Below, piece by piece: positions 26,043 to 35,024 of a stretch of DNA of 64,000 nucleotides; within the stretch, counting starts at the first letter, position 1, and every line of letters begins with the position of its first letter. The position numbers and the translations under genes were made by a program. The DNA comes from Bacteroidota bacterium. Its GTDB lineage: Bacteria > Bacteroidota > Bacteroidia > J057 > JADKCL01. The notes under the pieces are model-generated. The model was not told where the DNA came from. It saw only the letters and a list, made by a program, of their open reading frames with translations, and made no database searches. The stretch spans positions 186,001 through 250,000 of the forward strand of contig JADKCL010000003.1 in NCBI GenBank assembly GCA_016718825.1, given 5' to 3'.

Positions 26043-27555
26043 CTTGAAGCAGAGCTACCTTTCCGGTGACTCCGAATTATTGCCATTTACCCAATGGCAA
26101 TGGCCGATCGAAGACTATCAGGCTGTCATCGACGCCAGGGAAGCAGTTGCCGTGCCTCGGCAGTTGCTTGTTGCCGAATTAGCCGCACAAAATGCGCACC
26201 TTCCAAATTCGAAAGGCACCCTGTTGCAAATCGCAAAGTTGGGCTCAGCGCGCACATTTACCGTGACAACCGGCCATCAGGTTTGTCTCTTGGGAGGGCC
26301 GATGTTTACCTTGTACAAGATTGCCACGACGATTGCCTTGGCGCAGTCGCTCAAGGAAAGGTATCCGGCTTATGAATTCGTGCCCATTTTGTGGATGGCG
26401 ACCGAAGACCATGATTGGGAAGAAGTCAACCACTTCTACCCTTCCTTCGCCGAAAAACGCACATATTCTGGAAAATTCAAGGGTCCGGTTGGAAGACATG
26501 TGCTCGAGCCTGCGATCCACGACGTGCTACAAGCGCCCGTCGCGCCATGGGTGCAGGATTTTTATAAGCCTGGTCGAACCATGGGCGAAGCTTTTCGAGG
26601 AATGATGCACCATCTGTTTGGCGCACAGGGACTCGTCATCGTCGATGCAGATCGGTGGTCTTTCAAAGCTGCGTTTTCCCCCATCATGGCCGCGGAATTG
26701 CAGATGAAAGGTATTGCAGCCCCTGCACGCGCAACGACGGAGCAATTGGAATCCCTAGGATTCAAACCACAAATTTTGCCCCGCGCCATCAATCTATTTT
26801 ATGTCGGAGATGGAGATCGCAGCCTCATTGACTATGTCGAGGGCCATTATCAGCTCAAGGGACAAGAGAAACGCTGGACGGAAGCCGAAATCCTTGCCGA
26901 ATTGGCCGAATCCCCCGAACATTTCAGTCCCAACGTCGCCTTGAGGCCCGTGTACCAAGAAACTTTGCTTCCCAATGTTGCTACCGTTGGTGGTTGGGCA
27001 GAGGTGAGCTATTGGTTGCAACTCAAAGCAGGCTTCGAGCACCTCGGCGTTCCATTTCCCCCCTTGATTCCACGGATGCATGCCACCCTCGTCACCAAGA
27101 ATCAAGCAAATGAACTTGACCAATTGGGATTGCCGCTTTCCGCTATGGCGGAGCCGTTGCATGTGATCAATGACCGCTATCTCCAACAGCATTGGGACGA
27201 ATCTCCTTTGGTATCCGCAATTGCAGATGTCCATGCTGCCTACGAGAGACTCGCCGAATTAGTGGCAACGATAGATCCGACACAGGCAACAGGCGTAAAA
27301 GCCGAACAGGCAAAATCCGGCAACGCCTTGGAAAGCCTGCCCAAAAAGCTGAAAAAGGCACTGCGCAACCGCAACCCGCAACCTTATCAGCAGATTGCAA
27401 CGCTCAAGAACAGCATTGAGCCAGAAAATGCTTCGCAGCAGCGCGTGCTCAACTTCACAGCATTTGATAACGTGAATCCACTAACTTTGGTGGAAGTCCT
27501 GATCGCTCAGGCCAAAAATGCAAAGTCAGACGCTCAATGGATCACACTGCCCTGA
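26023..27555 (+). CDS. bshC: Putative cysteine ligase BshC (bacillithiol synthesis)
   Basis: Protein of 510 residues matching BshC, which adds Cys to GlcN-malate in the last step of bacillithiol synthesis. Conserved blocks: VTTGHQVCLLGGPMFTLYKI (about residues 80-99), WMATEDHDWEEVNHFYP (about 122-138), and LRPVYQETLLPNVATVGG (about 307-324), followed by a C-terminal coiled coil. The most upstream common start codon is TTG at 26023 and overlaps the DUF445 gene; a rarer start further upstream cannot be excluded. The partner gene bshA is at 37133; bshB is not in the window. Confidence 0.92.
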   Translation: MAAEKRDLKQSYLSGDSELLPFTQWQWPIEDYQAVIDAREAVAVPRQLLVAELAAQNAHLPNSKGTLLQIAKLGSARTFTVTTGHQVCLLGGPMFTLYKIATTIALAQSLKERYPAYEFVPILWMATEDHDWEEVNHFYPSFAEKRTYSGKFKGPVGRHVLEPAIHDVLQAPVAPWVQDFYKPGRTMGEAFRGMMHHLFGAQGLVIVDADRWSFKAAFSPIMAAELQMKGIAAPARATTEQLESLGFKPQILPRAINLFYVGDGDRSLIDYVEGHYQLKGQEKRWTEAEILAELAESPEHFSPNVALRPVYQETLLPNVATVGGWAEVSYWLQLKAGFEHLGVPFPPLIPRMHATLVTKNQANELDQLGLPLSAMAEPLHVINDRYLQQHWDESPLVSAIADVHAAYERLAELVATIDPTQATGVKAEQAKSGNALESLPKKLKKALRNRNPQPYQQIATLKNSIEPENASQQRVLNFTAFDNVNPLTLVEVLIAQAKNAKSDAQWITLP

Positions 27556-28145
27556 AAAAGGCTCTTCGGAAGGAAATGTTGGCTGAACGAAAGGCAATGC
27601 CGGCAGAAGACGTTGCTGTCAAAAGCCATGCGATGTTTGAGCGTTGGCGTAATCGGTTTTCCTTGAAAAAAGTGGGCTTTTTTCACATTTTCCAATCGAT
27701 CCCAGCAAGGAATGAGGTGGAGACCCGTGAATTCATCGATTTTGTTTGGCAACGGCATCCCCAAGTGTATTTGGTAGTGCCAGTCGTTGACCCGATCACA
27801 CAGACCTTGCGCCATGCGATGGTGCACGACAACCTTGAAATGCGGCCCAACAAATTTGGCATCCCGGAACCGTATATGGCCGTCGATTTTGTGCATCCCG
27901 TGCAAATGGACATGGTCATCGTGCCCTTGCTCGCTTTTGACGATCGTGGCCAACGTTTGGGTTATGGCGCAGGCTATTATGACCGTTTCCTTGCCCTCAC
28001 GCGTCCCACTTGCATCAAAATCGGCCTTTGCTTTGAATCAGGTCACCAATCGACGGAATTGCCTTCGGAATCCCACGACATTCCTTTGGACTTTGTCGTT
28101 ACGGAAAGTAATATTTATCGCTTTAATCCCAACTTCCCAATTTAA
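27537..28145 (+). CDS. 5-formyltetrahydrofolate cyclo-ligase
   Basis: Protein of 202 residues that converts 5-formyl-THF to 5,10-methenyl-THF with ATP. N-terminal Lys/Arg-rich ALKKALRKEMLAERKAM and the C-terminal substrate/ATP motif FDDRGQRLGYGAGYYDRFL (about residues 141-159) are diagnostic. The ATG lies inside the end of bshC (19-base overlap), so it is translationally linked to bacillithiol synthesis genes. Confidence 0.93.
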   Translation: MDHTALKKALRKEMLAERKAMPAEDVAVKSHAMFERWRNRFSLKKVGFFHIFQSIPARNEVETREFIDFVWQRHPQVYLVVPVVDPITQTLRHAMVHDNLEMRPNKFGIPEPYMAVDFVHPVQMDMVIVPLLAFDDRGQRLGYGAGYYDRFLALTRPTCIKIGLCFESGHQSTELPSESHDIPLDFVVTESNIYRFNPNFPI

Positions 28146-28164
28146 AGACCGTAAGGATTAGGCT

Positions 28165-28770
28165 ATGGAAGAGGAAACCATTCACCGCCACAACTACGAC
28201 GAATTCATTTCGAGCTATTCATTGCCAAGCACCGATGACTTGGATTTGATGGAACGGGAAGACAATGAGGTTCCGGAAGAAGTCAAGCGCGACAACCGCC
28301 GACTTTGGTTTGCTGGCCTCACTTCCTTGGTGGCGGGTGCAGGCATATTTGCTGCATCCAACTTTGCCATGCTCACAGAAGCCGTTCCCTGGCTGATCGG
28401 TGCCGGCGTCGTGGGCCTAGGAATGGGTGTGATGCGCTTGATGGGCAAGGTATTTCGGAAAAAAACACTCACCCTTCCACAAATCGAGCTGCGAAGGAAA
28501 ACGGAAAAGTCACCGGAGACCCAAAATGCGATGAATGCGTTTGCAAATGGTGCTCGGAGTGGCCGCCTTACCAAATCGGAGACCGACAAAGTGTTTATGG
28601 GAGTTTCGGGAGGCCTTGCAGCCCATTCCGGAATTTCCTCGACCTTGATTCGTATTGCCTGGATCATTGCCTTTGGGCTCACAAGTGGTATGGCAGGTCT
28701 GCTCTATATCGCGATGGGCCTTTTTATGCCCGCTGCACCTTCCAATCAACTACCTCCCAAACGGGGATAG
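28165..28770 (+). CDS. PspC domain-containing membrane protein
   Basis: Protein of 201 residues. An acidic N-terminus (about 1-45) is followed by two hydrophobic segments (about 47-90), a basic linker, and a C-terminal PspC domain (about 133-192) with VFMGVSGGLAAHSGISSTLI and a membrane span. PspC domains occur in envelope-stress and membrane-associated regulators; no other psp gene is here. It ends the rimO-to-PspC plus-strand run. Confidence 0.82.
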   Translation: MEEETIHRHNYDEFISSYSLPSTDDLDLMEREDNEVPEEVKRDNRRLWFAGLTSLVAGAGIFAASNFAMLTEAVPWLIGAGVVGLGMGVMRLMGKVFRKKTLTLPQIELRRKTEKSPETQNAMNAFANGARSGRLTKSETDKVFMGVSGGLAAHSGISSTLIRIAWIIAFGLTSGMAGLLYIAMGLFMPAAPSNQLPPKRG

Positions 28771-29021
28771 GGATCCATCCTTTTGCGTAATTTTCTGCCA
28801 TCGGCAGCTTCGATTCACGGAGATGCTGAATCTATTGCTATGCACCAAGGAAGGTGATGCCATCTCCTGGTTCTCAATATTCAGAAGGCATCCAAGCTGC
28901 CCTTCCTACCTCCATTTGGCAATCGTTGCTGCGGGCAAACGGCATTGGAATTCCTTTGGAGATTCCGGGAAGGTTCCCTTTTGAAAACTCAAGGGAAAAT
29001 CAAATCGTCAGATAGGTTCAA
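28771..29021. other. Gene-free stretch after the PspC gene
   Basis: Together with the terminator at 29022-29064 this is a 313-base gap between convergent genes. I see short inverted motifs such as GGAATTCC but no coding frame of quality and no RNA gene. Confidence 0.5.
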
Positions 29022-29064
29022 AAAACAATCGGGCTGACTCCAGAGGAATCAGCCCGATTGTTTT
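29022..29064. terminator. Strong bidirectional hairpin terminator
   Basis: A perfect 16-base stem: AAAACAATCGGGCTGA (29022-29037) with TCAGCCCGATTGTTTT (29049-29064) and an 11-base loop. A and T runs on the two sides make it suitable for both converging genes. Confidence 0.9.
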
Positions 29065-29083
29065 CGATCATCCAAAGGTTGGA

Positions 29084-30814
29084 TTAACCTCCGATTGCAG
29101 CTTTGAACTCGGTGTTGTTCCAGTAATTGCGGAACTCGAGGTCTTTGCGTGCTTTGTCTTTCAAGCTTGAGTCAATCTGGCAAGCCTTGCGCAGGTTGAC
29201 AGTCAAAAGGCTTGGATCCTTGCTTTTGGCACCTGCGATTGCAAGCACGTAATAAGGCATTGCCATTTGATCACCTGACTGCTTGATGGCCTCCTCGAGG
29301 CTTGATTTAGCACCGTTGACGTCGCCCATGAGCAATTTGCACAAACCGGCGTTGTAGTAGGCACCGCTCAAAGAAGATGCAGCATTGAAACGCTCGATGG
29401 CCATGTTGTAACGTGCCATTTTCTCCAACACGACACCCAAGTTGAAGCTAGCTTCAGGGGTATTGCGACCGGCGAGTGAGTTTTCAAGGATTTCCTTGGC
29501 CTCTTTGTATTTGGCGTTGCGGATATAAGCAGCACCAATGTTGTTTTGGATGGCATAGTCTTTGGTGTTCAGCTTGTAAGCCTTGTCCAAGTAGTTCATG
29601 CCAGCATCAGCATCATTTTCCATCAATGCAATCACGCCGAGGTCATTGAATGCACGGGAATCGGAAGAATATGCATCACGGAAGGCCTCAAGCAATACTT
29701 TCTTGCGCGCAGGCTTGTCTTGGCGGGAGATCGCATACATCCACTCTTCTTTTTCGAAAGTGTCTTTGATGTTGCCTTGCAATTTACCGTCGATGAAGTC
29801 ATTGGCGACTTTGTCGATTTCAGCATCGGTGCGACGGAATTCGTAGCCTTCCATCTCGATCGTTGCACGGCGCAATGGGGCGAGGATGTACTCGACCTTT
29901 TCTTTGCCGCCAACCAATTGCATGATTTTGTTTTCCAAATCATTTGGCTCAAGACCAGCAGAGACAAGTGTGATGATTTGCTTCTTCACGTCTTCGCTGT
30001 AAGGCTGACCTTGGATGCTGGCTTTGAAACCGTCCCAGTCTTCGTAGGTTACGGCAACATCAAAGAAGCTGGAGTCAAGATAGTTGTCGTATCCAGCGGT
30101 CTTGAGCTGCTCGATCAACCAAGCTTGCACTTGCTTGGAACGGTTGATGGAAAGCTCTGTGTTACGTGCAAAAGGACCTTCAGGGGAGGCAAAGCCTTTG
30201 ATGGTGACCTTTTTGGTGATATATTTTTTCTTGAGGAAGTCGCCGATTGCAACGATGTCGCCTTTAGAATAGTCGCCAGCCTGAATGTCAAAAACATTCT
30301 TTGGGAAGTTGAACTGTGCTTTGCGCTCAGCACGAACTTCCTTGACGTAGTTGTGTGTGGAGAAAATGAGGTAAGTGCCTTCGTACACCAACTTGGAGGT
30401 GGTGATGCAGCACTCGCAAAGATTCTCGACGTTTGGCAATTCAAAAGTTTTGCCTTTACGCTCGTAGTCTTGCTTGATCAGCAGGCTGTTGCCATCCATG
30501 CTCTTTTCAAACGGACGACGGAAGCTGATGGTGGTGTCGATGCCGGTCTTCTTGACTTTTGGATATTTGTCAGAAGAAAAGACAATCTTTCCTTGGGATA
30601 CGGAACCAAACTTGGCTTCGCCAGTGTAGGTACCGCCCTTTTTCATCCCCGATTTGGGGGGAACTGACGCTTTCAATTGAAAGCGGATCGAATCTGCGTG
30701 AACTTCGACAGGATCGGGGGTACAGTTGACAGTCGCGCCTTTGAACAACTTACAGGATGAAAATCCGAAAGTCATAACGGCGGCCAACGCAGCAAATAAA
30801 TAAATTTTCCTCAT
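29084..30814 (-). CDS. OmpA-like and TPR-containing outer-membrane lipoprotein
   Basis: Protein of 576 residues. Lipoprotein signal peptide ending FSSC (Cys about residue 21), a beta-rich N-terminal part, an OmpA-like peptidoglycan-binding segment (about 195-245) with VTIKGFASPEGPFARNTEL and LSINRSKQVQAWLIEQL, and a C-terminal TPR region (about 380-540) containing DAGMNYLDKAYKLNTKDYAI and EAKEILENSLAG. This suggests a periplasmic scaffold tethered to peptidoglycan. It is monocistronic and ends at the terminator at 29022. No T9SS por/gld gene is adjacent, so I do not name it. Confidence 0.82.
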   Translation of the reverse strand: MRKIYLFAALAAVMTFGFSSCKLFKGATVNCTPDPVEVHADSIRFQLKASVPPKSGMKKGGTYTGEAKFGSVSQGKIVFSSDKYPKVKKTGIDTTISFRRPFEKSMDGNSLLIKQDYERKGKTFELPNVENLCECCITTSKLVYEGTYLIFSTHNYVKEVRAERKAQFNFPKNVFDIQAGDYSKGDIVAIGDFLKKKYITKKVTIKGFASPEGPFARNTELSINRSKQVQAWLIEQLKTAGYDNYLDSSFFDVAVTYEDWDGFKASIQGQPYSEDVKKQIITLVSAGLEPNDLENKIMQLVGGKEKVEYILAPLRRATIEMEGYEFRRTDAEIDKVANDFIDGKLQGNIKDTFEKEEWMYAISRQDKPARKKVLLEAFRDAYSSDSRAFNDLGVIALMENDADAGMNYLDKAYKLNTKDYAIQNNIGAAYIRNAKYKEAKEILENSLAGRNTPEASFNLGVVLEKMARYNMAIERFNAASSLSGAYYNAGLCKLLMGDVNGAKSSLEEAIKQSGDQMAMPYYVLAIAGAKSKDPSLLTVNLRKACQIDSSLKDKARKDLEFRNYWNNTEFKAAIGG

Positions 30815-31000
30815 GATAAACTCCTATTGGTCCTTACTTAAAAGGGGAAACAAGTGGTTTTTAATTCAGGGGGTAAAATTAGAACATATTTTGGAATTCG
30901 GAAAAATATCTCGCTTAAATTTGATCCCGAAAGCTGGCATTTGGCCCCCCGGCTCTTTTGAGATACCCAATTGATTTCCATTTCGCCCTTGGATTCAGGC

Positions 31001-31225
31001 ATGCATACAGTTTCTCGTCGCGTTTTTATCCTCAAGTTTGGTAGCCAAGCTGTCAAGCCGATGCGTTTGGAGGTCAGAAATGAGTCTTTGGAGCTGCTTG
31101 GAACAACGAATGCCGACAATCTGCCTGAAATTTCCCGCTTGATGTGCCTTTCCCGGCTTTCCTCCACCGTCATCCAACAATTGCAAGCGGCCCCTCACGG
31201 AAAAATCACCTTGATCTCTTTATGA
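31001..31225 (+). CDS. Small hypothetical protein overlapping the ftsE start
   Basis: A 74-residue frame beginning MHTVSRRVFILKFGSQAV and ending ITLISL. Its stop overlaps the ATG of the ftsE-like gene by 4 bases (ATGA), the arrangement seen elsewhere in this window for coupled genes. There is no signal peptide or membrane segment, and composition is balanced. A TTG at 30971 would add ten residues. I do not recognise the family. The coupling is the main argument that it is real and acts with FtsE. Confidence 0.55.
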   Translation: MHTVSRRVFILKFGSQAVKPMRLEVRNESLELLGTTNADNLPEISRLMCLSRLSSTVIQQLQAAPHGKITLISL

Positions 31226-31917
31226 ACGACAGTTATTCGGAAAAAATCCTCGAATTCAAAGATGTTTCGAGTGGATATTCGGAGCGAACAGTCCTCCAGA
31301 ATGTAAATTTCAGCATCCTGAAGGGCGAATTCGTGTACATGATCGGCCGCACTGGCGCTGGGAAGAGTTCAATTCTCAAGATGATCTATGCCGACCTTCT
31401 GCCGGCCAAAGGACAATTGACGGTCGGTGACTACAACATCACCAAGCTCAAAAACCGGGAAATTCCCTTTCTCCGGCGCAAAATCGGAATCGTCTTTCAA
31501 GACTTTCAATTGTTGCCCGACCGGGACATCTATGAAAATATCCGTTTTGCCATGCGTGCAACGGGATGGACCGACAAAACGAAGATCAACAACCGCATCA
31601 ACGAGTTGCTGGCCAAGGTTGGCCTGAGCGCCAAGCTGCATTCCAGGCCGCATCAGCTCTCCGGCGGCGAACAACAGCGTGTTTCCATTGCGCGTGCTTT
31701 GATCAATGATCCGCTTTTGCTCCTCGCAGACGAGCCGACCGGGAATCTTGATCCCGAGGCCACAGACATGATTATGGAAATCCTATTCCGGATCAACCTT
31801 GCAGGGACGTCGGTGATCATGGCTACGCATGAACACGACTTGATCAGACGCTACCCTGCACGCACCTTGGAATGCCGCGAAGGAAGCGTTTTTGATCATA
31901 AAATGAACTTTCAGTAA
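31222..31917 (+). CDS. ftsE: FtsE-like cell division ABC ATPase
   Basis: ABC ATPase of 231 residues. Walker A GRTGAGKSSILKMIY (about 40-54), Q-loop GIVFQDFQLLPDRDIYENI, signature LSGGEQQRVSIARALI, Walker B LLLADEPTGNLDPEA, and switch His in MATHEHDLI. The DRDIYENI segment and short length fit FtsE, which works with FtsX to activate cell-wall hydrolases. ftsX is not adjacent; split ftsE/ftsX loci occur in Bacteroidota. LolD-type or MacB-type ATPase is the alternative. Confidence 0.8.
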   Translation: MNDSYSEKILEFKDVSSGYSERTVLQNVNFSILKGEFVYMIGRTGAGKSSILKMIYADLLPAKGQLTVGDYNITKLKNREIPFLRRKIGIVFQDFQLLPDRDIYENIRFAMRATGWTDKTKINNRINELLAKVGLSAKLHSRPHQLSGGEQQRVSIARALINDPLLLLADEPTGNLDPEATDMIMEILFRINLAGTSVIMATHEHDLIRRYPARTLECREGSVFDHKMNFQ

Positions 31918-31920
31918 GCC

Positions 31921-33024
31921 CTATTTACCCAGTTCGGCAAAGACAGCGGCTAATTGCTTCTTTTCATTCTCCCAATTCAGCGAATTGGCTGCTTTTTGGC
32001 AATTCGCGGAATAGGCAAAATATTTATCCACATTTTCACATATTGATCGAATTCGGTTTGCGAGCTGTTCGGGCGTGCGTTCGCTTGCATGCAGGACTTC
32101 CCCGACGTTAAATTCCGATATGATCCTTGCCATCTCGGGGAGGTCACTCACCAGTACGGGAATGCCTGCTTGGATATAATCAAACAACTTGTTGGGAAGC
32201 GCAAAATGGTAGCTCGCCCCCTGATCTGCCTCAAGGCTCATCCCAAGCATTGCTTTCACGGTCTCCTTGCGTAGAAATTCAGGAAGCAAAAAGCCAAGAA
32301 ATTCGATTTGATGTGCAAAAGGTCTTGCTGCGGTAAGTTTCCGCAAAGGGCCTTCGATGGTGCCAAATCCCACAATCACCAAGCGGTATTCGGGCAAAAA
32401 ACGCATAGCCTCGATCATCAATTCGATTCCCCTGCCAATGTTGAGGGCACCTTGATAAATGAGAATCTTTTCTTTTGTCCCTTCGGAAACGGGGGCCTTC
32501 CAAGCCATCGGAAGGTTGCGTACGACATGGACTTTGCGCTTGTAGAGGCGAGTGTAGATTTCCGCAATGCTTTCATTGACCGTCAAAGCAACATCGACCC
32601 GCGGAAACATCCAACGCTCGAGCCAAAGCCAAACCGCACGCGTCATGGCACGGTTGGCAAGTTCAGGTACCTCGGTCCAGTACTCATGCGAGTCATAAAT
32701 CAGCTTTTTGCCGCGAATTTTTGCCACCAGAAAATTCGGCAACAGCGTATCCATGTCGTTTGCCACAAGCACATCCACCCTCTGAAACAACAACCACCAA
32801 AAAAGCCGCATCGCATAGGCGAGGTAAAACAGTTTCCCGGTTTCAAACAGCAACCAAAGCCGCTTGGTTGCATAGGGTCTTGGGTCTAGTGGAACCGATT
32901 TCTTGCGTTGACGTCCGACAAGCAACACCTCAAATCCCATTTCCATTGACGCCATGGCCATACGGTGAACGCGTTGGTCATTGCCGAGGTCGTTGGTGAC
33001 GGATATGATAAGCTTTTGGGACAT
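31921..33024 (-). CDS. Glycosyltransferase, GT4-like
   Basis: Protein of 367 residues with a GT-B outline: N-terminal SVTNDLGNDQRVHRMAMASM, a central DSHEYWTEVPEL, and a C-terminal donor-binding half with IYQGALNIGRGIELMIEAM, HFALPNKLFDYIQAGIPVL and the SDLPEMARII region typical of GT4 enzymes. It probably adds a sugar to a cell-surface or lipid acceptor; substrates are unknown. ATG 33024 is preferred over a TTG three codons earlier. It converges with ftsE (3-base gap) and lies 44 bases downstream of recQ. Confidence 0.85.
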   Translation of the reverse strand: MSQKLIISVTNDLGNDQRVHRMAMASMEMGFEVLLVGRQRKKSVPLDPRPYATKRLWLLFETGKLFYLAYAMRLFWWLLFQRVDVLVANDMDTLLPNFLVAKIRGKKLIYDSHEYWTEVPELANRAMTRAVWLWLERWMFPRVDVALTVNESIAEIYTRLYKRKVHVVRNLPMAWKAPVSEGTKEKILIYQGALNIGRGIELMIEAMRFLPEYRLVIVGFGTIEGPLRKLTAARPFAHQIEFLGFLLPEFLRKETVKAMLGMSLEADQGASYHFALPNKLFDYIQAGIPVLVSDLPEMARIISEFNVGEVLHASERTPEQLANRIRSICENVDKYFAYSANCQKAANSLNWENEKKQLAAVFAELGK

Positions 33025-33068
33025 CCGCCGCAAAACAAGTCAAAATCCTGAAAACTTGCGAATCGGCT

Positions 33069-34979
33069 CTATCGGACGCGTCGAACGGTCAATCCTTCGC
33101 CGCGAACGAGTATATGCTTGTCCAACATCTCCCGCACGAGCTCAATGCGTTGATCACGCGTACCTTCCTTGACGTTGTCAATGAGCAGGCGCATTTCGAT
33201 TTCATCATTTCCGATATAGGCCAATATCGCTGTGCTGAGTTCAGAAATCAATGTCGCTCCAACTGGACGCGCCTTTGCAAGACAATAGTCGCATTTGCCA
33301 CATTCCTTGGTGCCCAATTCGCCAAAATAGGTCTCGAGGATGCGGCTTCGGCAGTTTTTGCCCGGAAAGGTGACATACTCCAGCATCGCCGCAAAACGAT
33401 CCTGCGCCCGCTGCCTGAGGAATTCCAGTTTGTTCCAGCCGACTTCTTCCATGATAAGTCTTCGCCTGCGCGTGAGCATCCGCAGCACGGGCATGCTCGT
33501 GGACGCGCGATAGGAAATAATGCCACGTGCGGCAAATTGAAGCAGGTATTCGTTCAATTTTTCAAGTTCCAAGTCCAGCATTCTTGCCCAAACAGCTGGT
33601 AAAAAGCGCATATCGTCCTGATAAACACCGCCACCCAGATTCCGCAGGATGAAATCCAGCAAAAACGCGCGGTCGGCATACCGCTCCTTGTACAGCAAAA
33701 TCTCCTGCGGACGCACCAAAATCTGCAAATAGGCATAGTCATCGGGCTGTTCATTCAACATCATCAACCCAGCCTGATCCAAAATTTGGATTGAATTGTA
33801 CAATTTGACGGGATTCACGCGTTGCTTTTCCGCGATGGCTGGCAAATCCAACTTCAACAATTCGGCAGGTGGACCATCTGCCTGTACGTCGTAAAATTCA
33901 CAGAGCAGGTCAAAATGGCGGTTGAGTGTATCCCAATCCGGGTATTTTTCCGAGACGAAATTCTCCAATTCCAGGCAGTCCTGCTCATTGTGAAAAGCCA
34001 AAGCCAGGGAGTCCAGGCCATCGCGTCCTCCCCTACCCGCTTCCTGATAATAACTTTCAGGGTCCGCCGGTAAATTGTAATGGATGACAAAACGGACGTT
34101 GGGCTTGTCGATGCCCATTCCAAAGGCATTCGTAGCAGCCATCACGCGGATCTTGTCTTGAATCCAAGCCTCCTGCACATCGTTGCGGTCGGATGTTTTC
34201 ATGCCGCCATGGTAGGCTGCAGCGGCCACACCATTGCGTTGCAAGTATTCGGCGATGGCTTTCACGCGTTTGCGGGTGCGCGCGTACACGATGCCCGTTC
34301 CTTGCGTTTTTTGCACGACTTCCAGAATGCGATCGGCGATGCGCTCGCTATGCTCCACGATGTAATGCAAATTCTCGCGTCGGAAGCTCTGCGTAAAAAT
34401 CGCCGGATTTTTGAGTTCGAGTTTTTGGGCAATGTCCTCACGAACCGAAGGCGGCGCTGTCGCGGTCAATGCAATCACGGGAACATTCGGCAGCCATTCC
34501 CGGAGTTTGGCGATCTCGAGGTAGGATGGCCGGAAATCGTACCCCCATTGACTGATGCAGTGGGCCTCATCTACGGCGATGAGCGAGACATTCATTTTCT
34601 GCACGCGGGCAGCAAACATCTCGGTCTGCAAGCGCTCGGGCGCGAGGTAGAGGAACTTGTAGTCGCCATTCATGGCCTTCTGCAACTTGCGGTCGATGTC
34701 AGAGGACGAAAGCGTACTATTGATATATGTGGCCGGGATGTCACGACGGCTCAGTTGCTCGACCTGATCGCGCATCAGCGCAATCAAGGGTGAAATCACG
34801 ATCGTGAGACCGTCGAGGGCCATACCCGGAACTTGGAAACAAATCGATTTGCCACCGCCGGTCGGCAGCAAGGCCAACGTATCACGCCCGGCAAGCACTT
34901 GGTTCACGATATCCTCCTGCAGCGGCCGGAATGCCGGATATCCCCAATACTGCTGCAAGATTTCGATGGGCGAAGACAT
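33069..34979 (-). CDS. recQ: ATP-dependent DNA helicase RecQ
   Basis: Protein of 636 residues. Helicase motifs: LLPTGGGKSICFQVPG (motif I, about residues 37-52), DEAHCISQWGYDFRPSY (motif II with the RecQ-specific loop), VIALTATAPPSVREDI, and MGIDKPNVRFVIHYNLP (motif V). A zinc-binding RQC region has Cys in NCRSRILETYFGE and KECGKCDYCL. The C-terminal part is short, so a full HRDC domain is not evident. It acts in recombination and fork repair. The ATG at 34979 starts MSSPIEILQQYWGY. Confidence 0.95.
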   Translation of the reverse strand: MSSPIEILQQYWGYPAFRPLQEDIVNQVLAGRDTLALLPTGGGKSICFQVPGMALDGLTIVISPLIALMRDQVEQLSRRDIPATYINSTLSSSDIDRKLQKAMNGDYKFLYLAPERLQTEMFAARVQKMNVSLIAVDEAHCISQWGYDFRPSYLEIAKLREWLPNVPVIALTATAPPSVREDIAQKLELKNPAIFTQSFRRENLHYIVEHSERIADRILEVVQKTQGTGIVYARTRKRVKAIAEYLQRNGVAAAAYHGGMKTSDRNDVQEAWIQDKIRVMAATNAFGMGIDKPNVRFVIHYNLPADPESYYQEAGRGGRDGLDSLALAFHNEQDCLELENFVSEKYPDWDTLNRHFDLLCEFYDVQADGPPAELLKLDLPAIAEKQRVNPVKLYNSIQILDQAGLMMLNEQPDDYAYLQILVRPQEILLYKERYADRAFLLDFILRNLGGGVYQDDMRFLPAVWARMLDLELEKLNEYLLQFAARGIISYRASTSMPVLRMLTRRRRLIMEEVGWNKLEFLRQRAQDRFAAMLEYVTFPGKNCRSRILETYFGELGTKECGKCDYCLAKARPVGATLISELSTAILAYIGNDEIEMRLLIDNVKEGTRDQRIELVREMLDKHILVRGEGLTVRRVR

Positions 34980-35024
34980 GGGGCTCAGGCGAATAAAGTC
35001 GGGAAAATGACGGAAAAATGTGCC

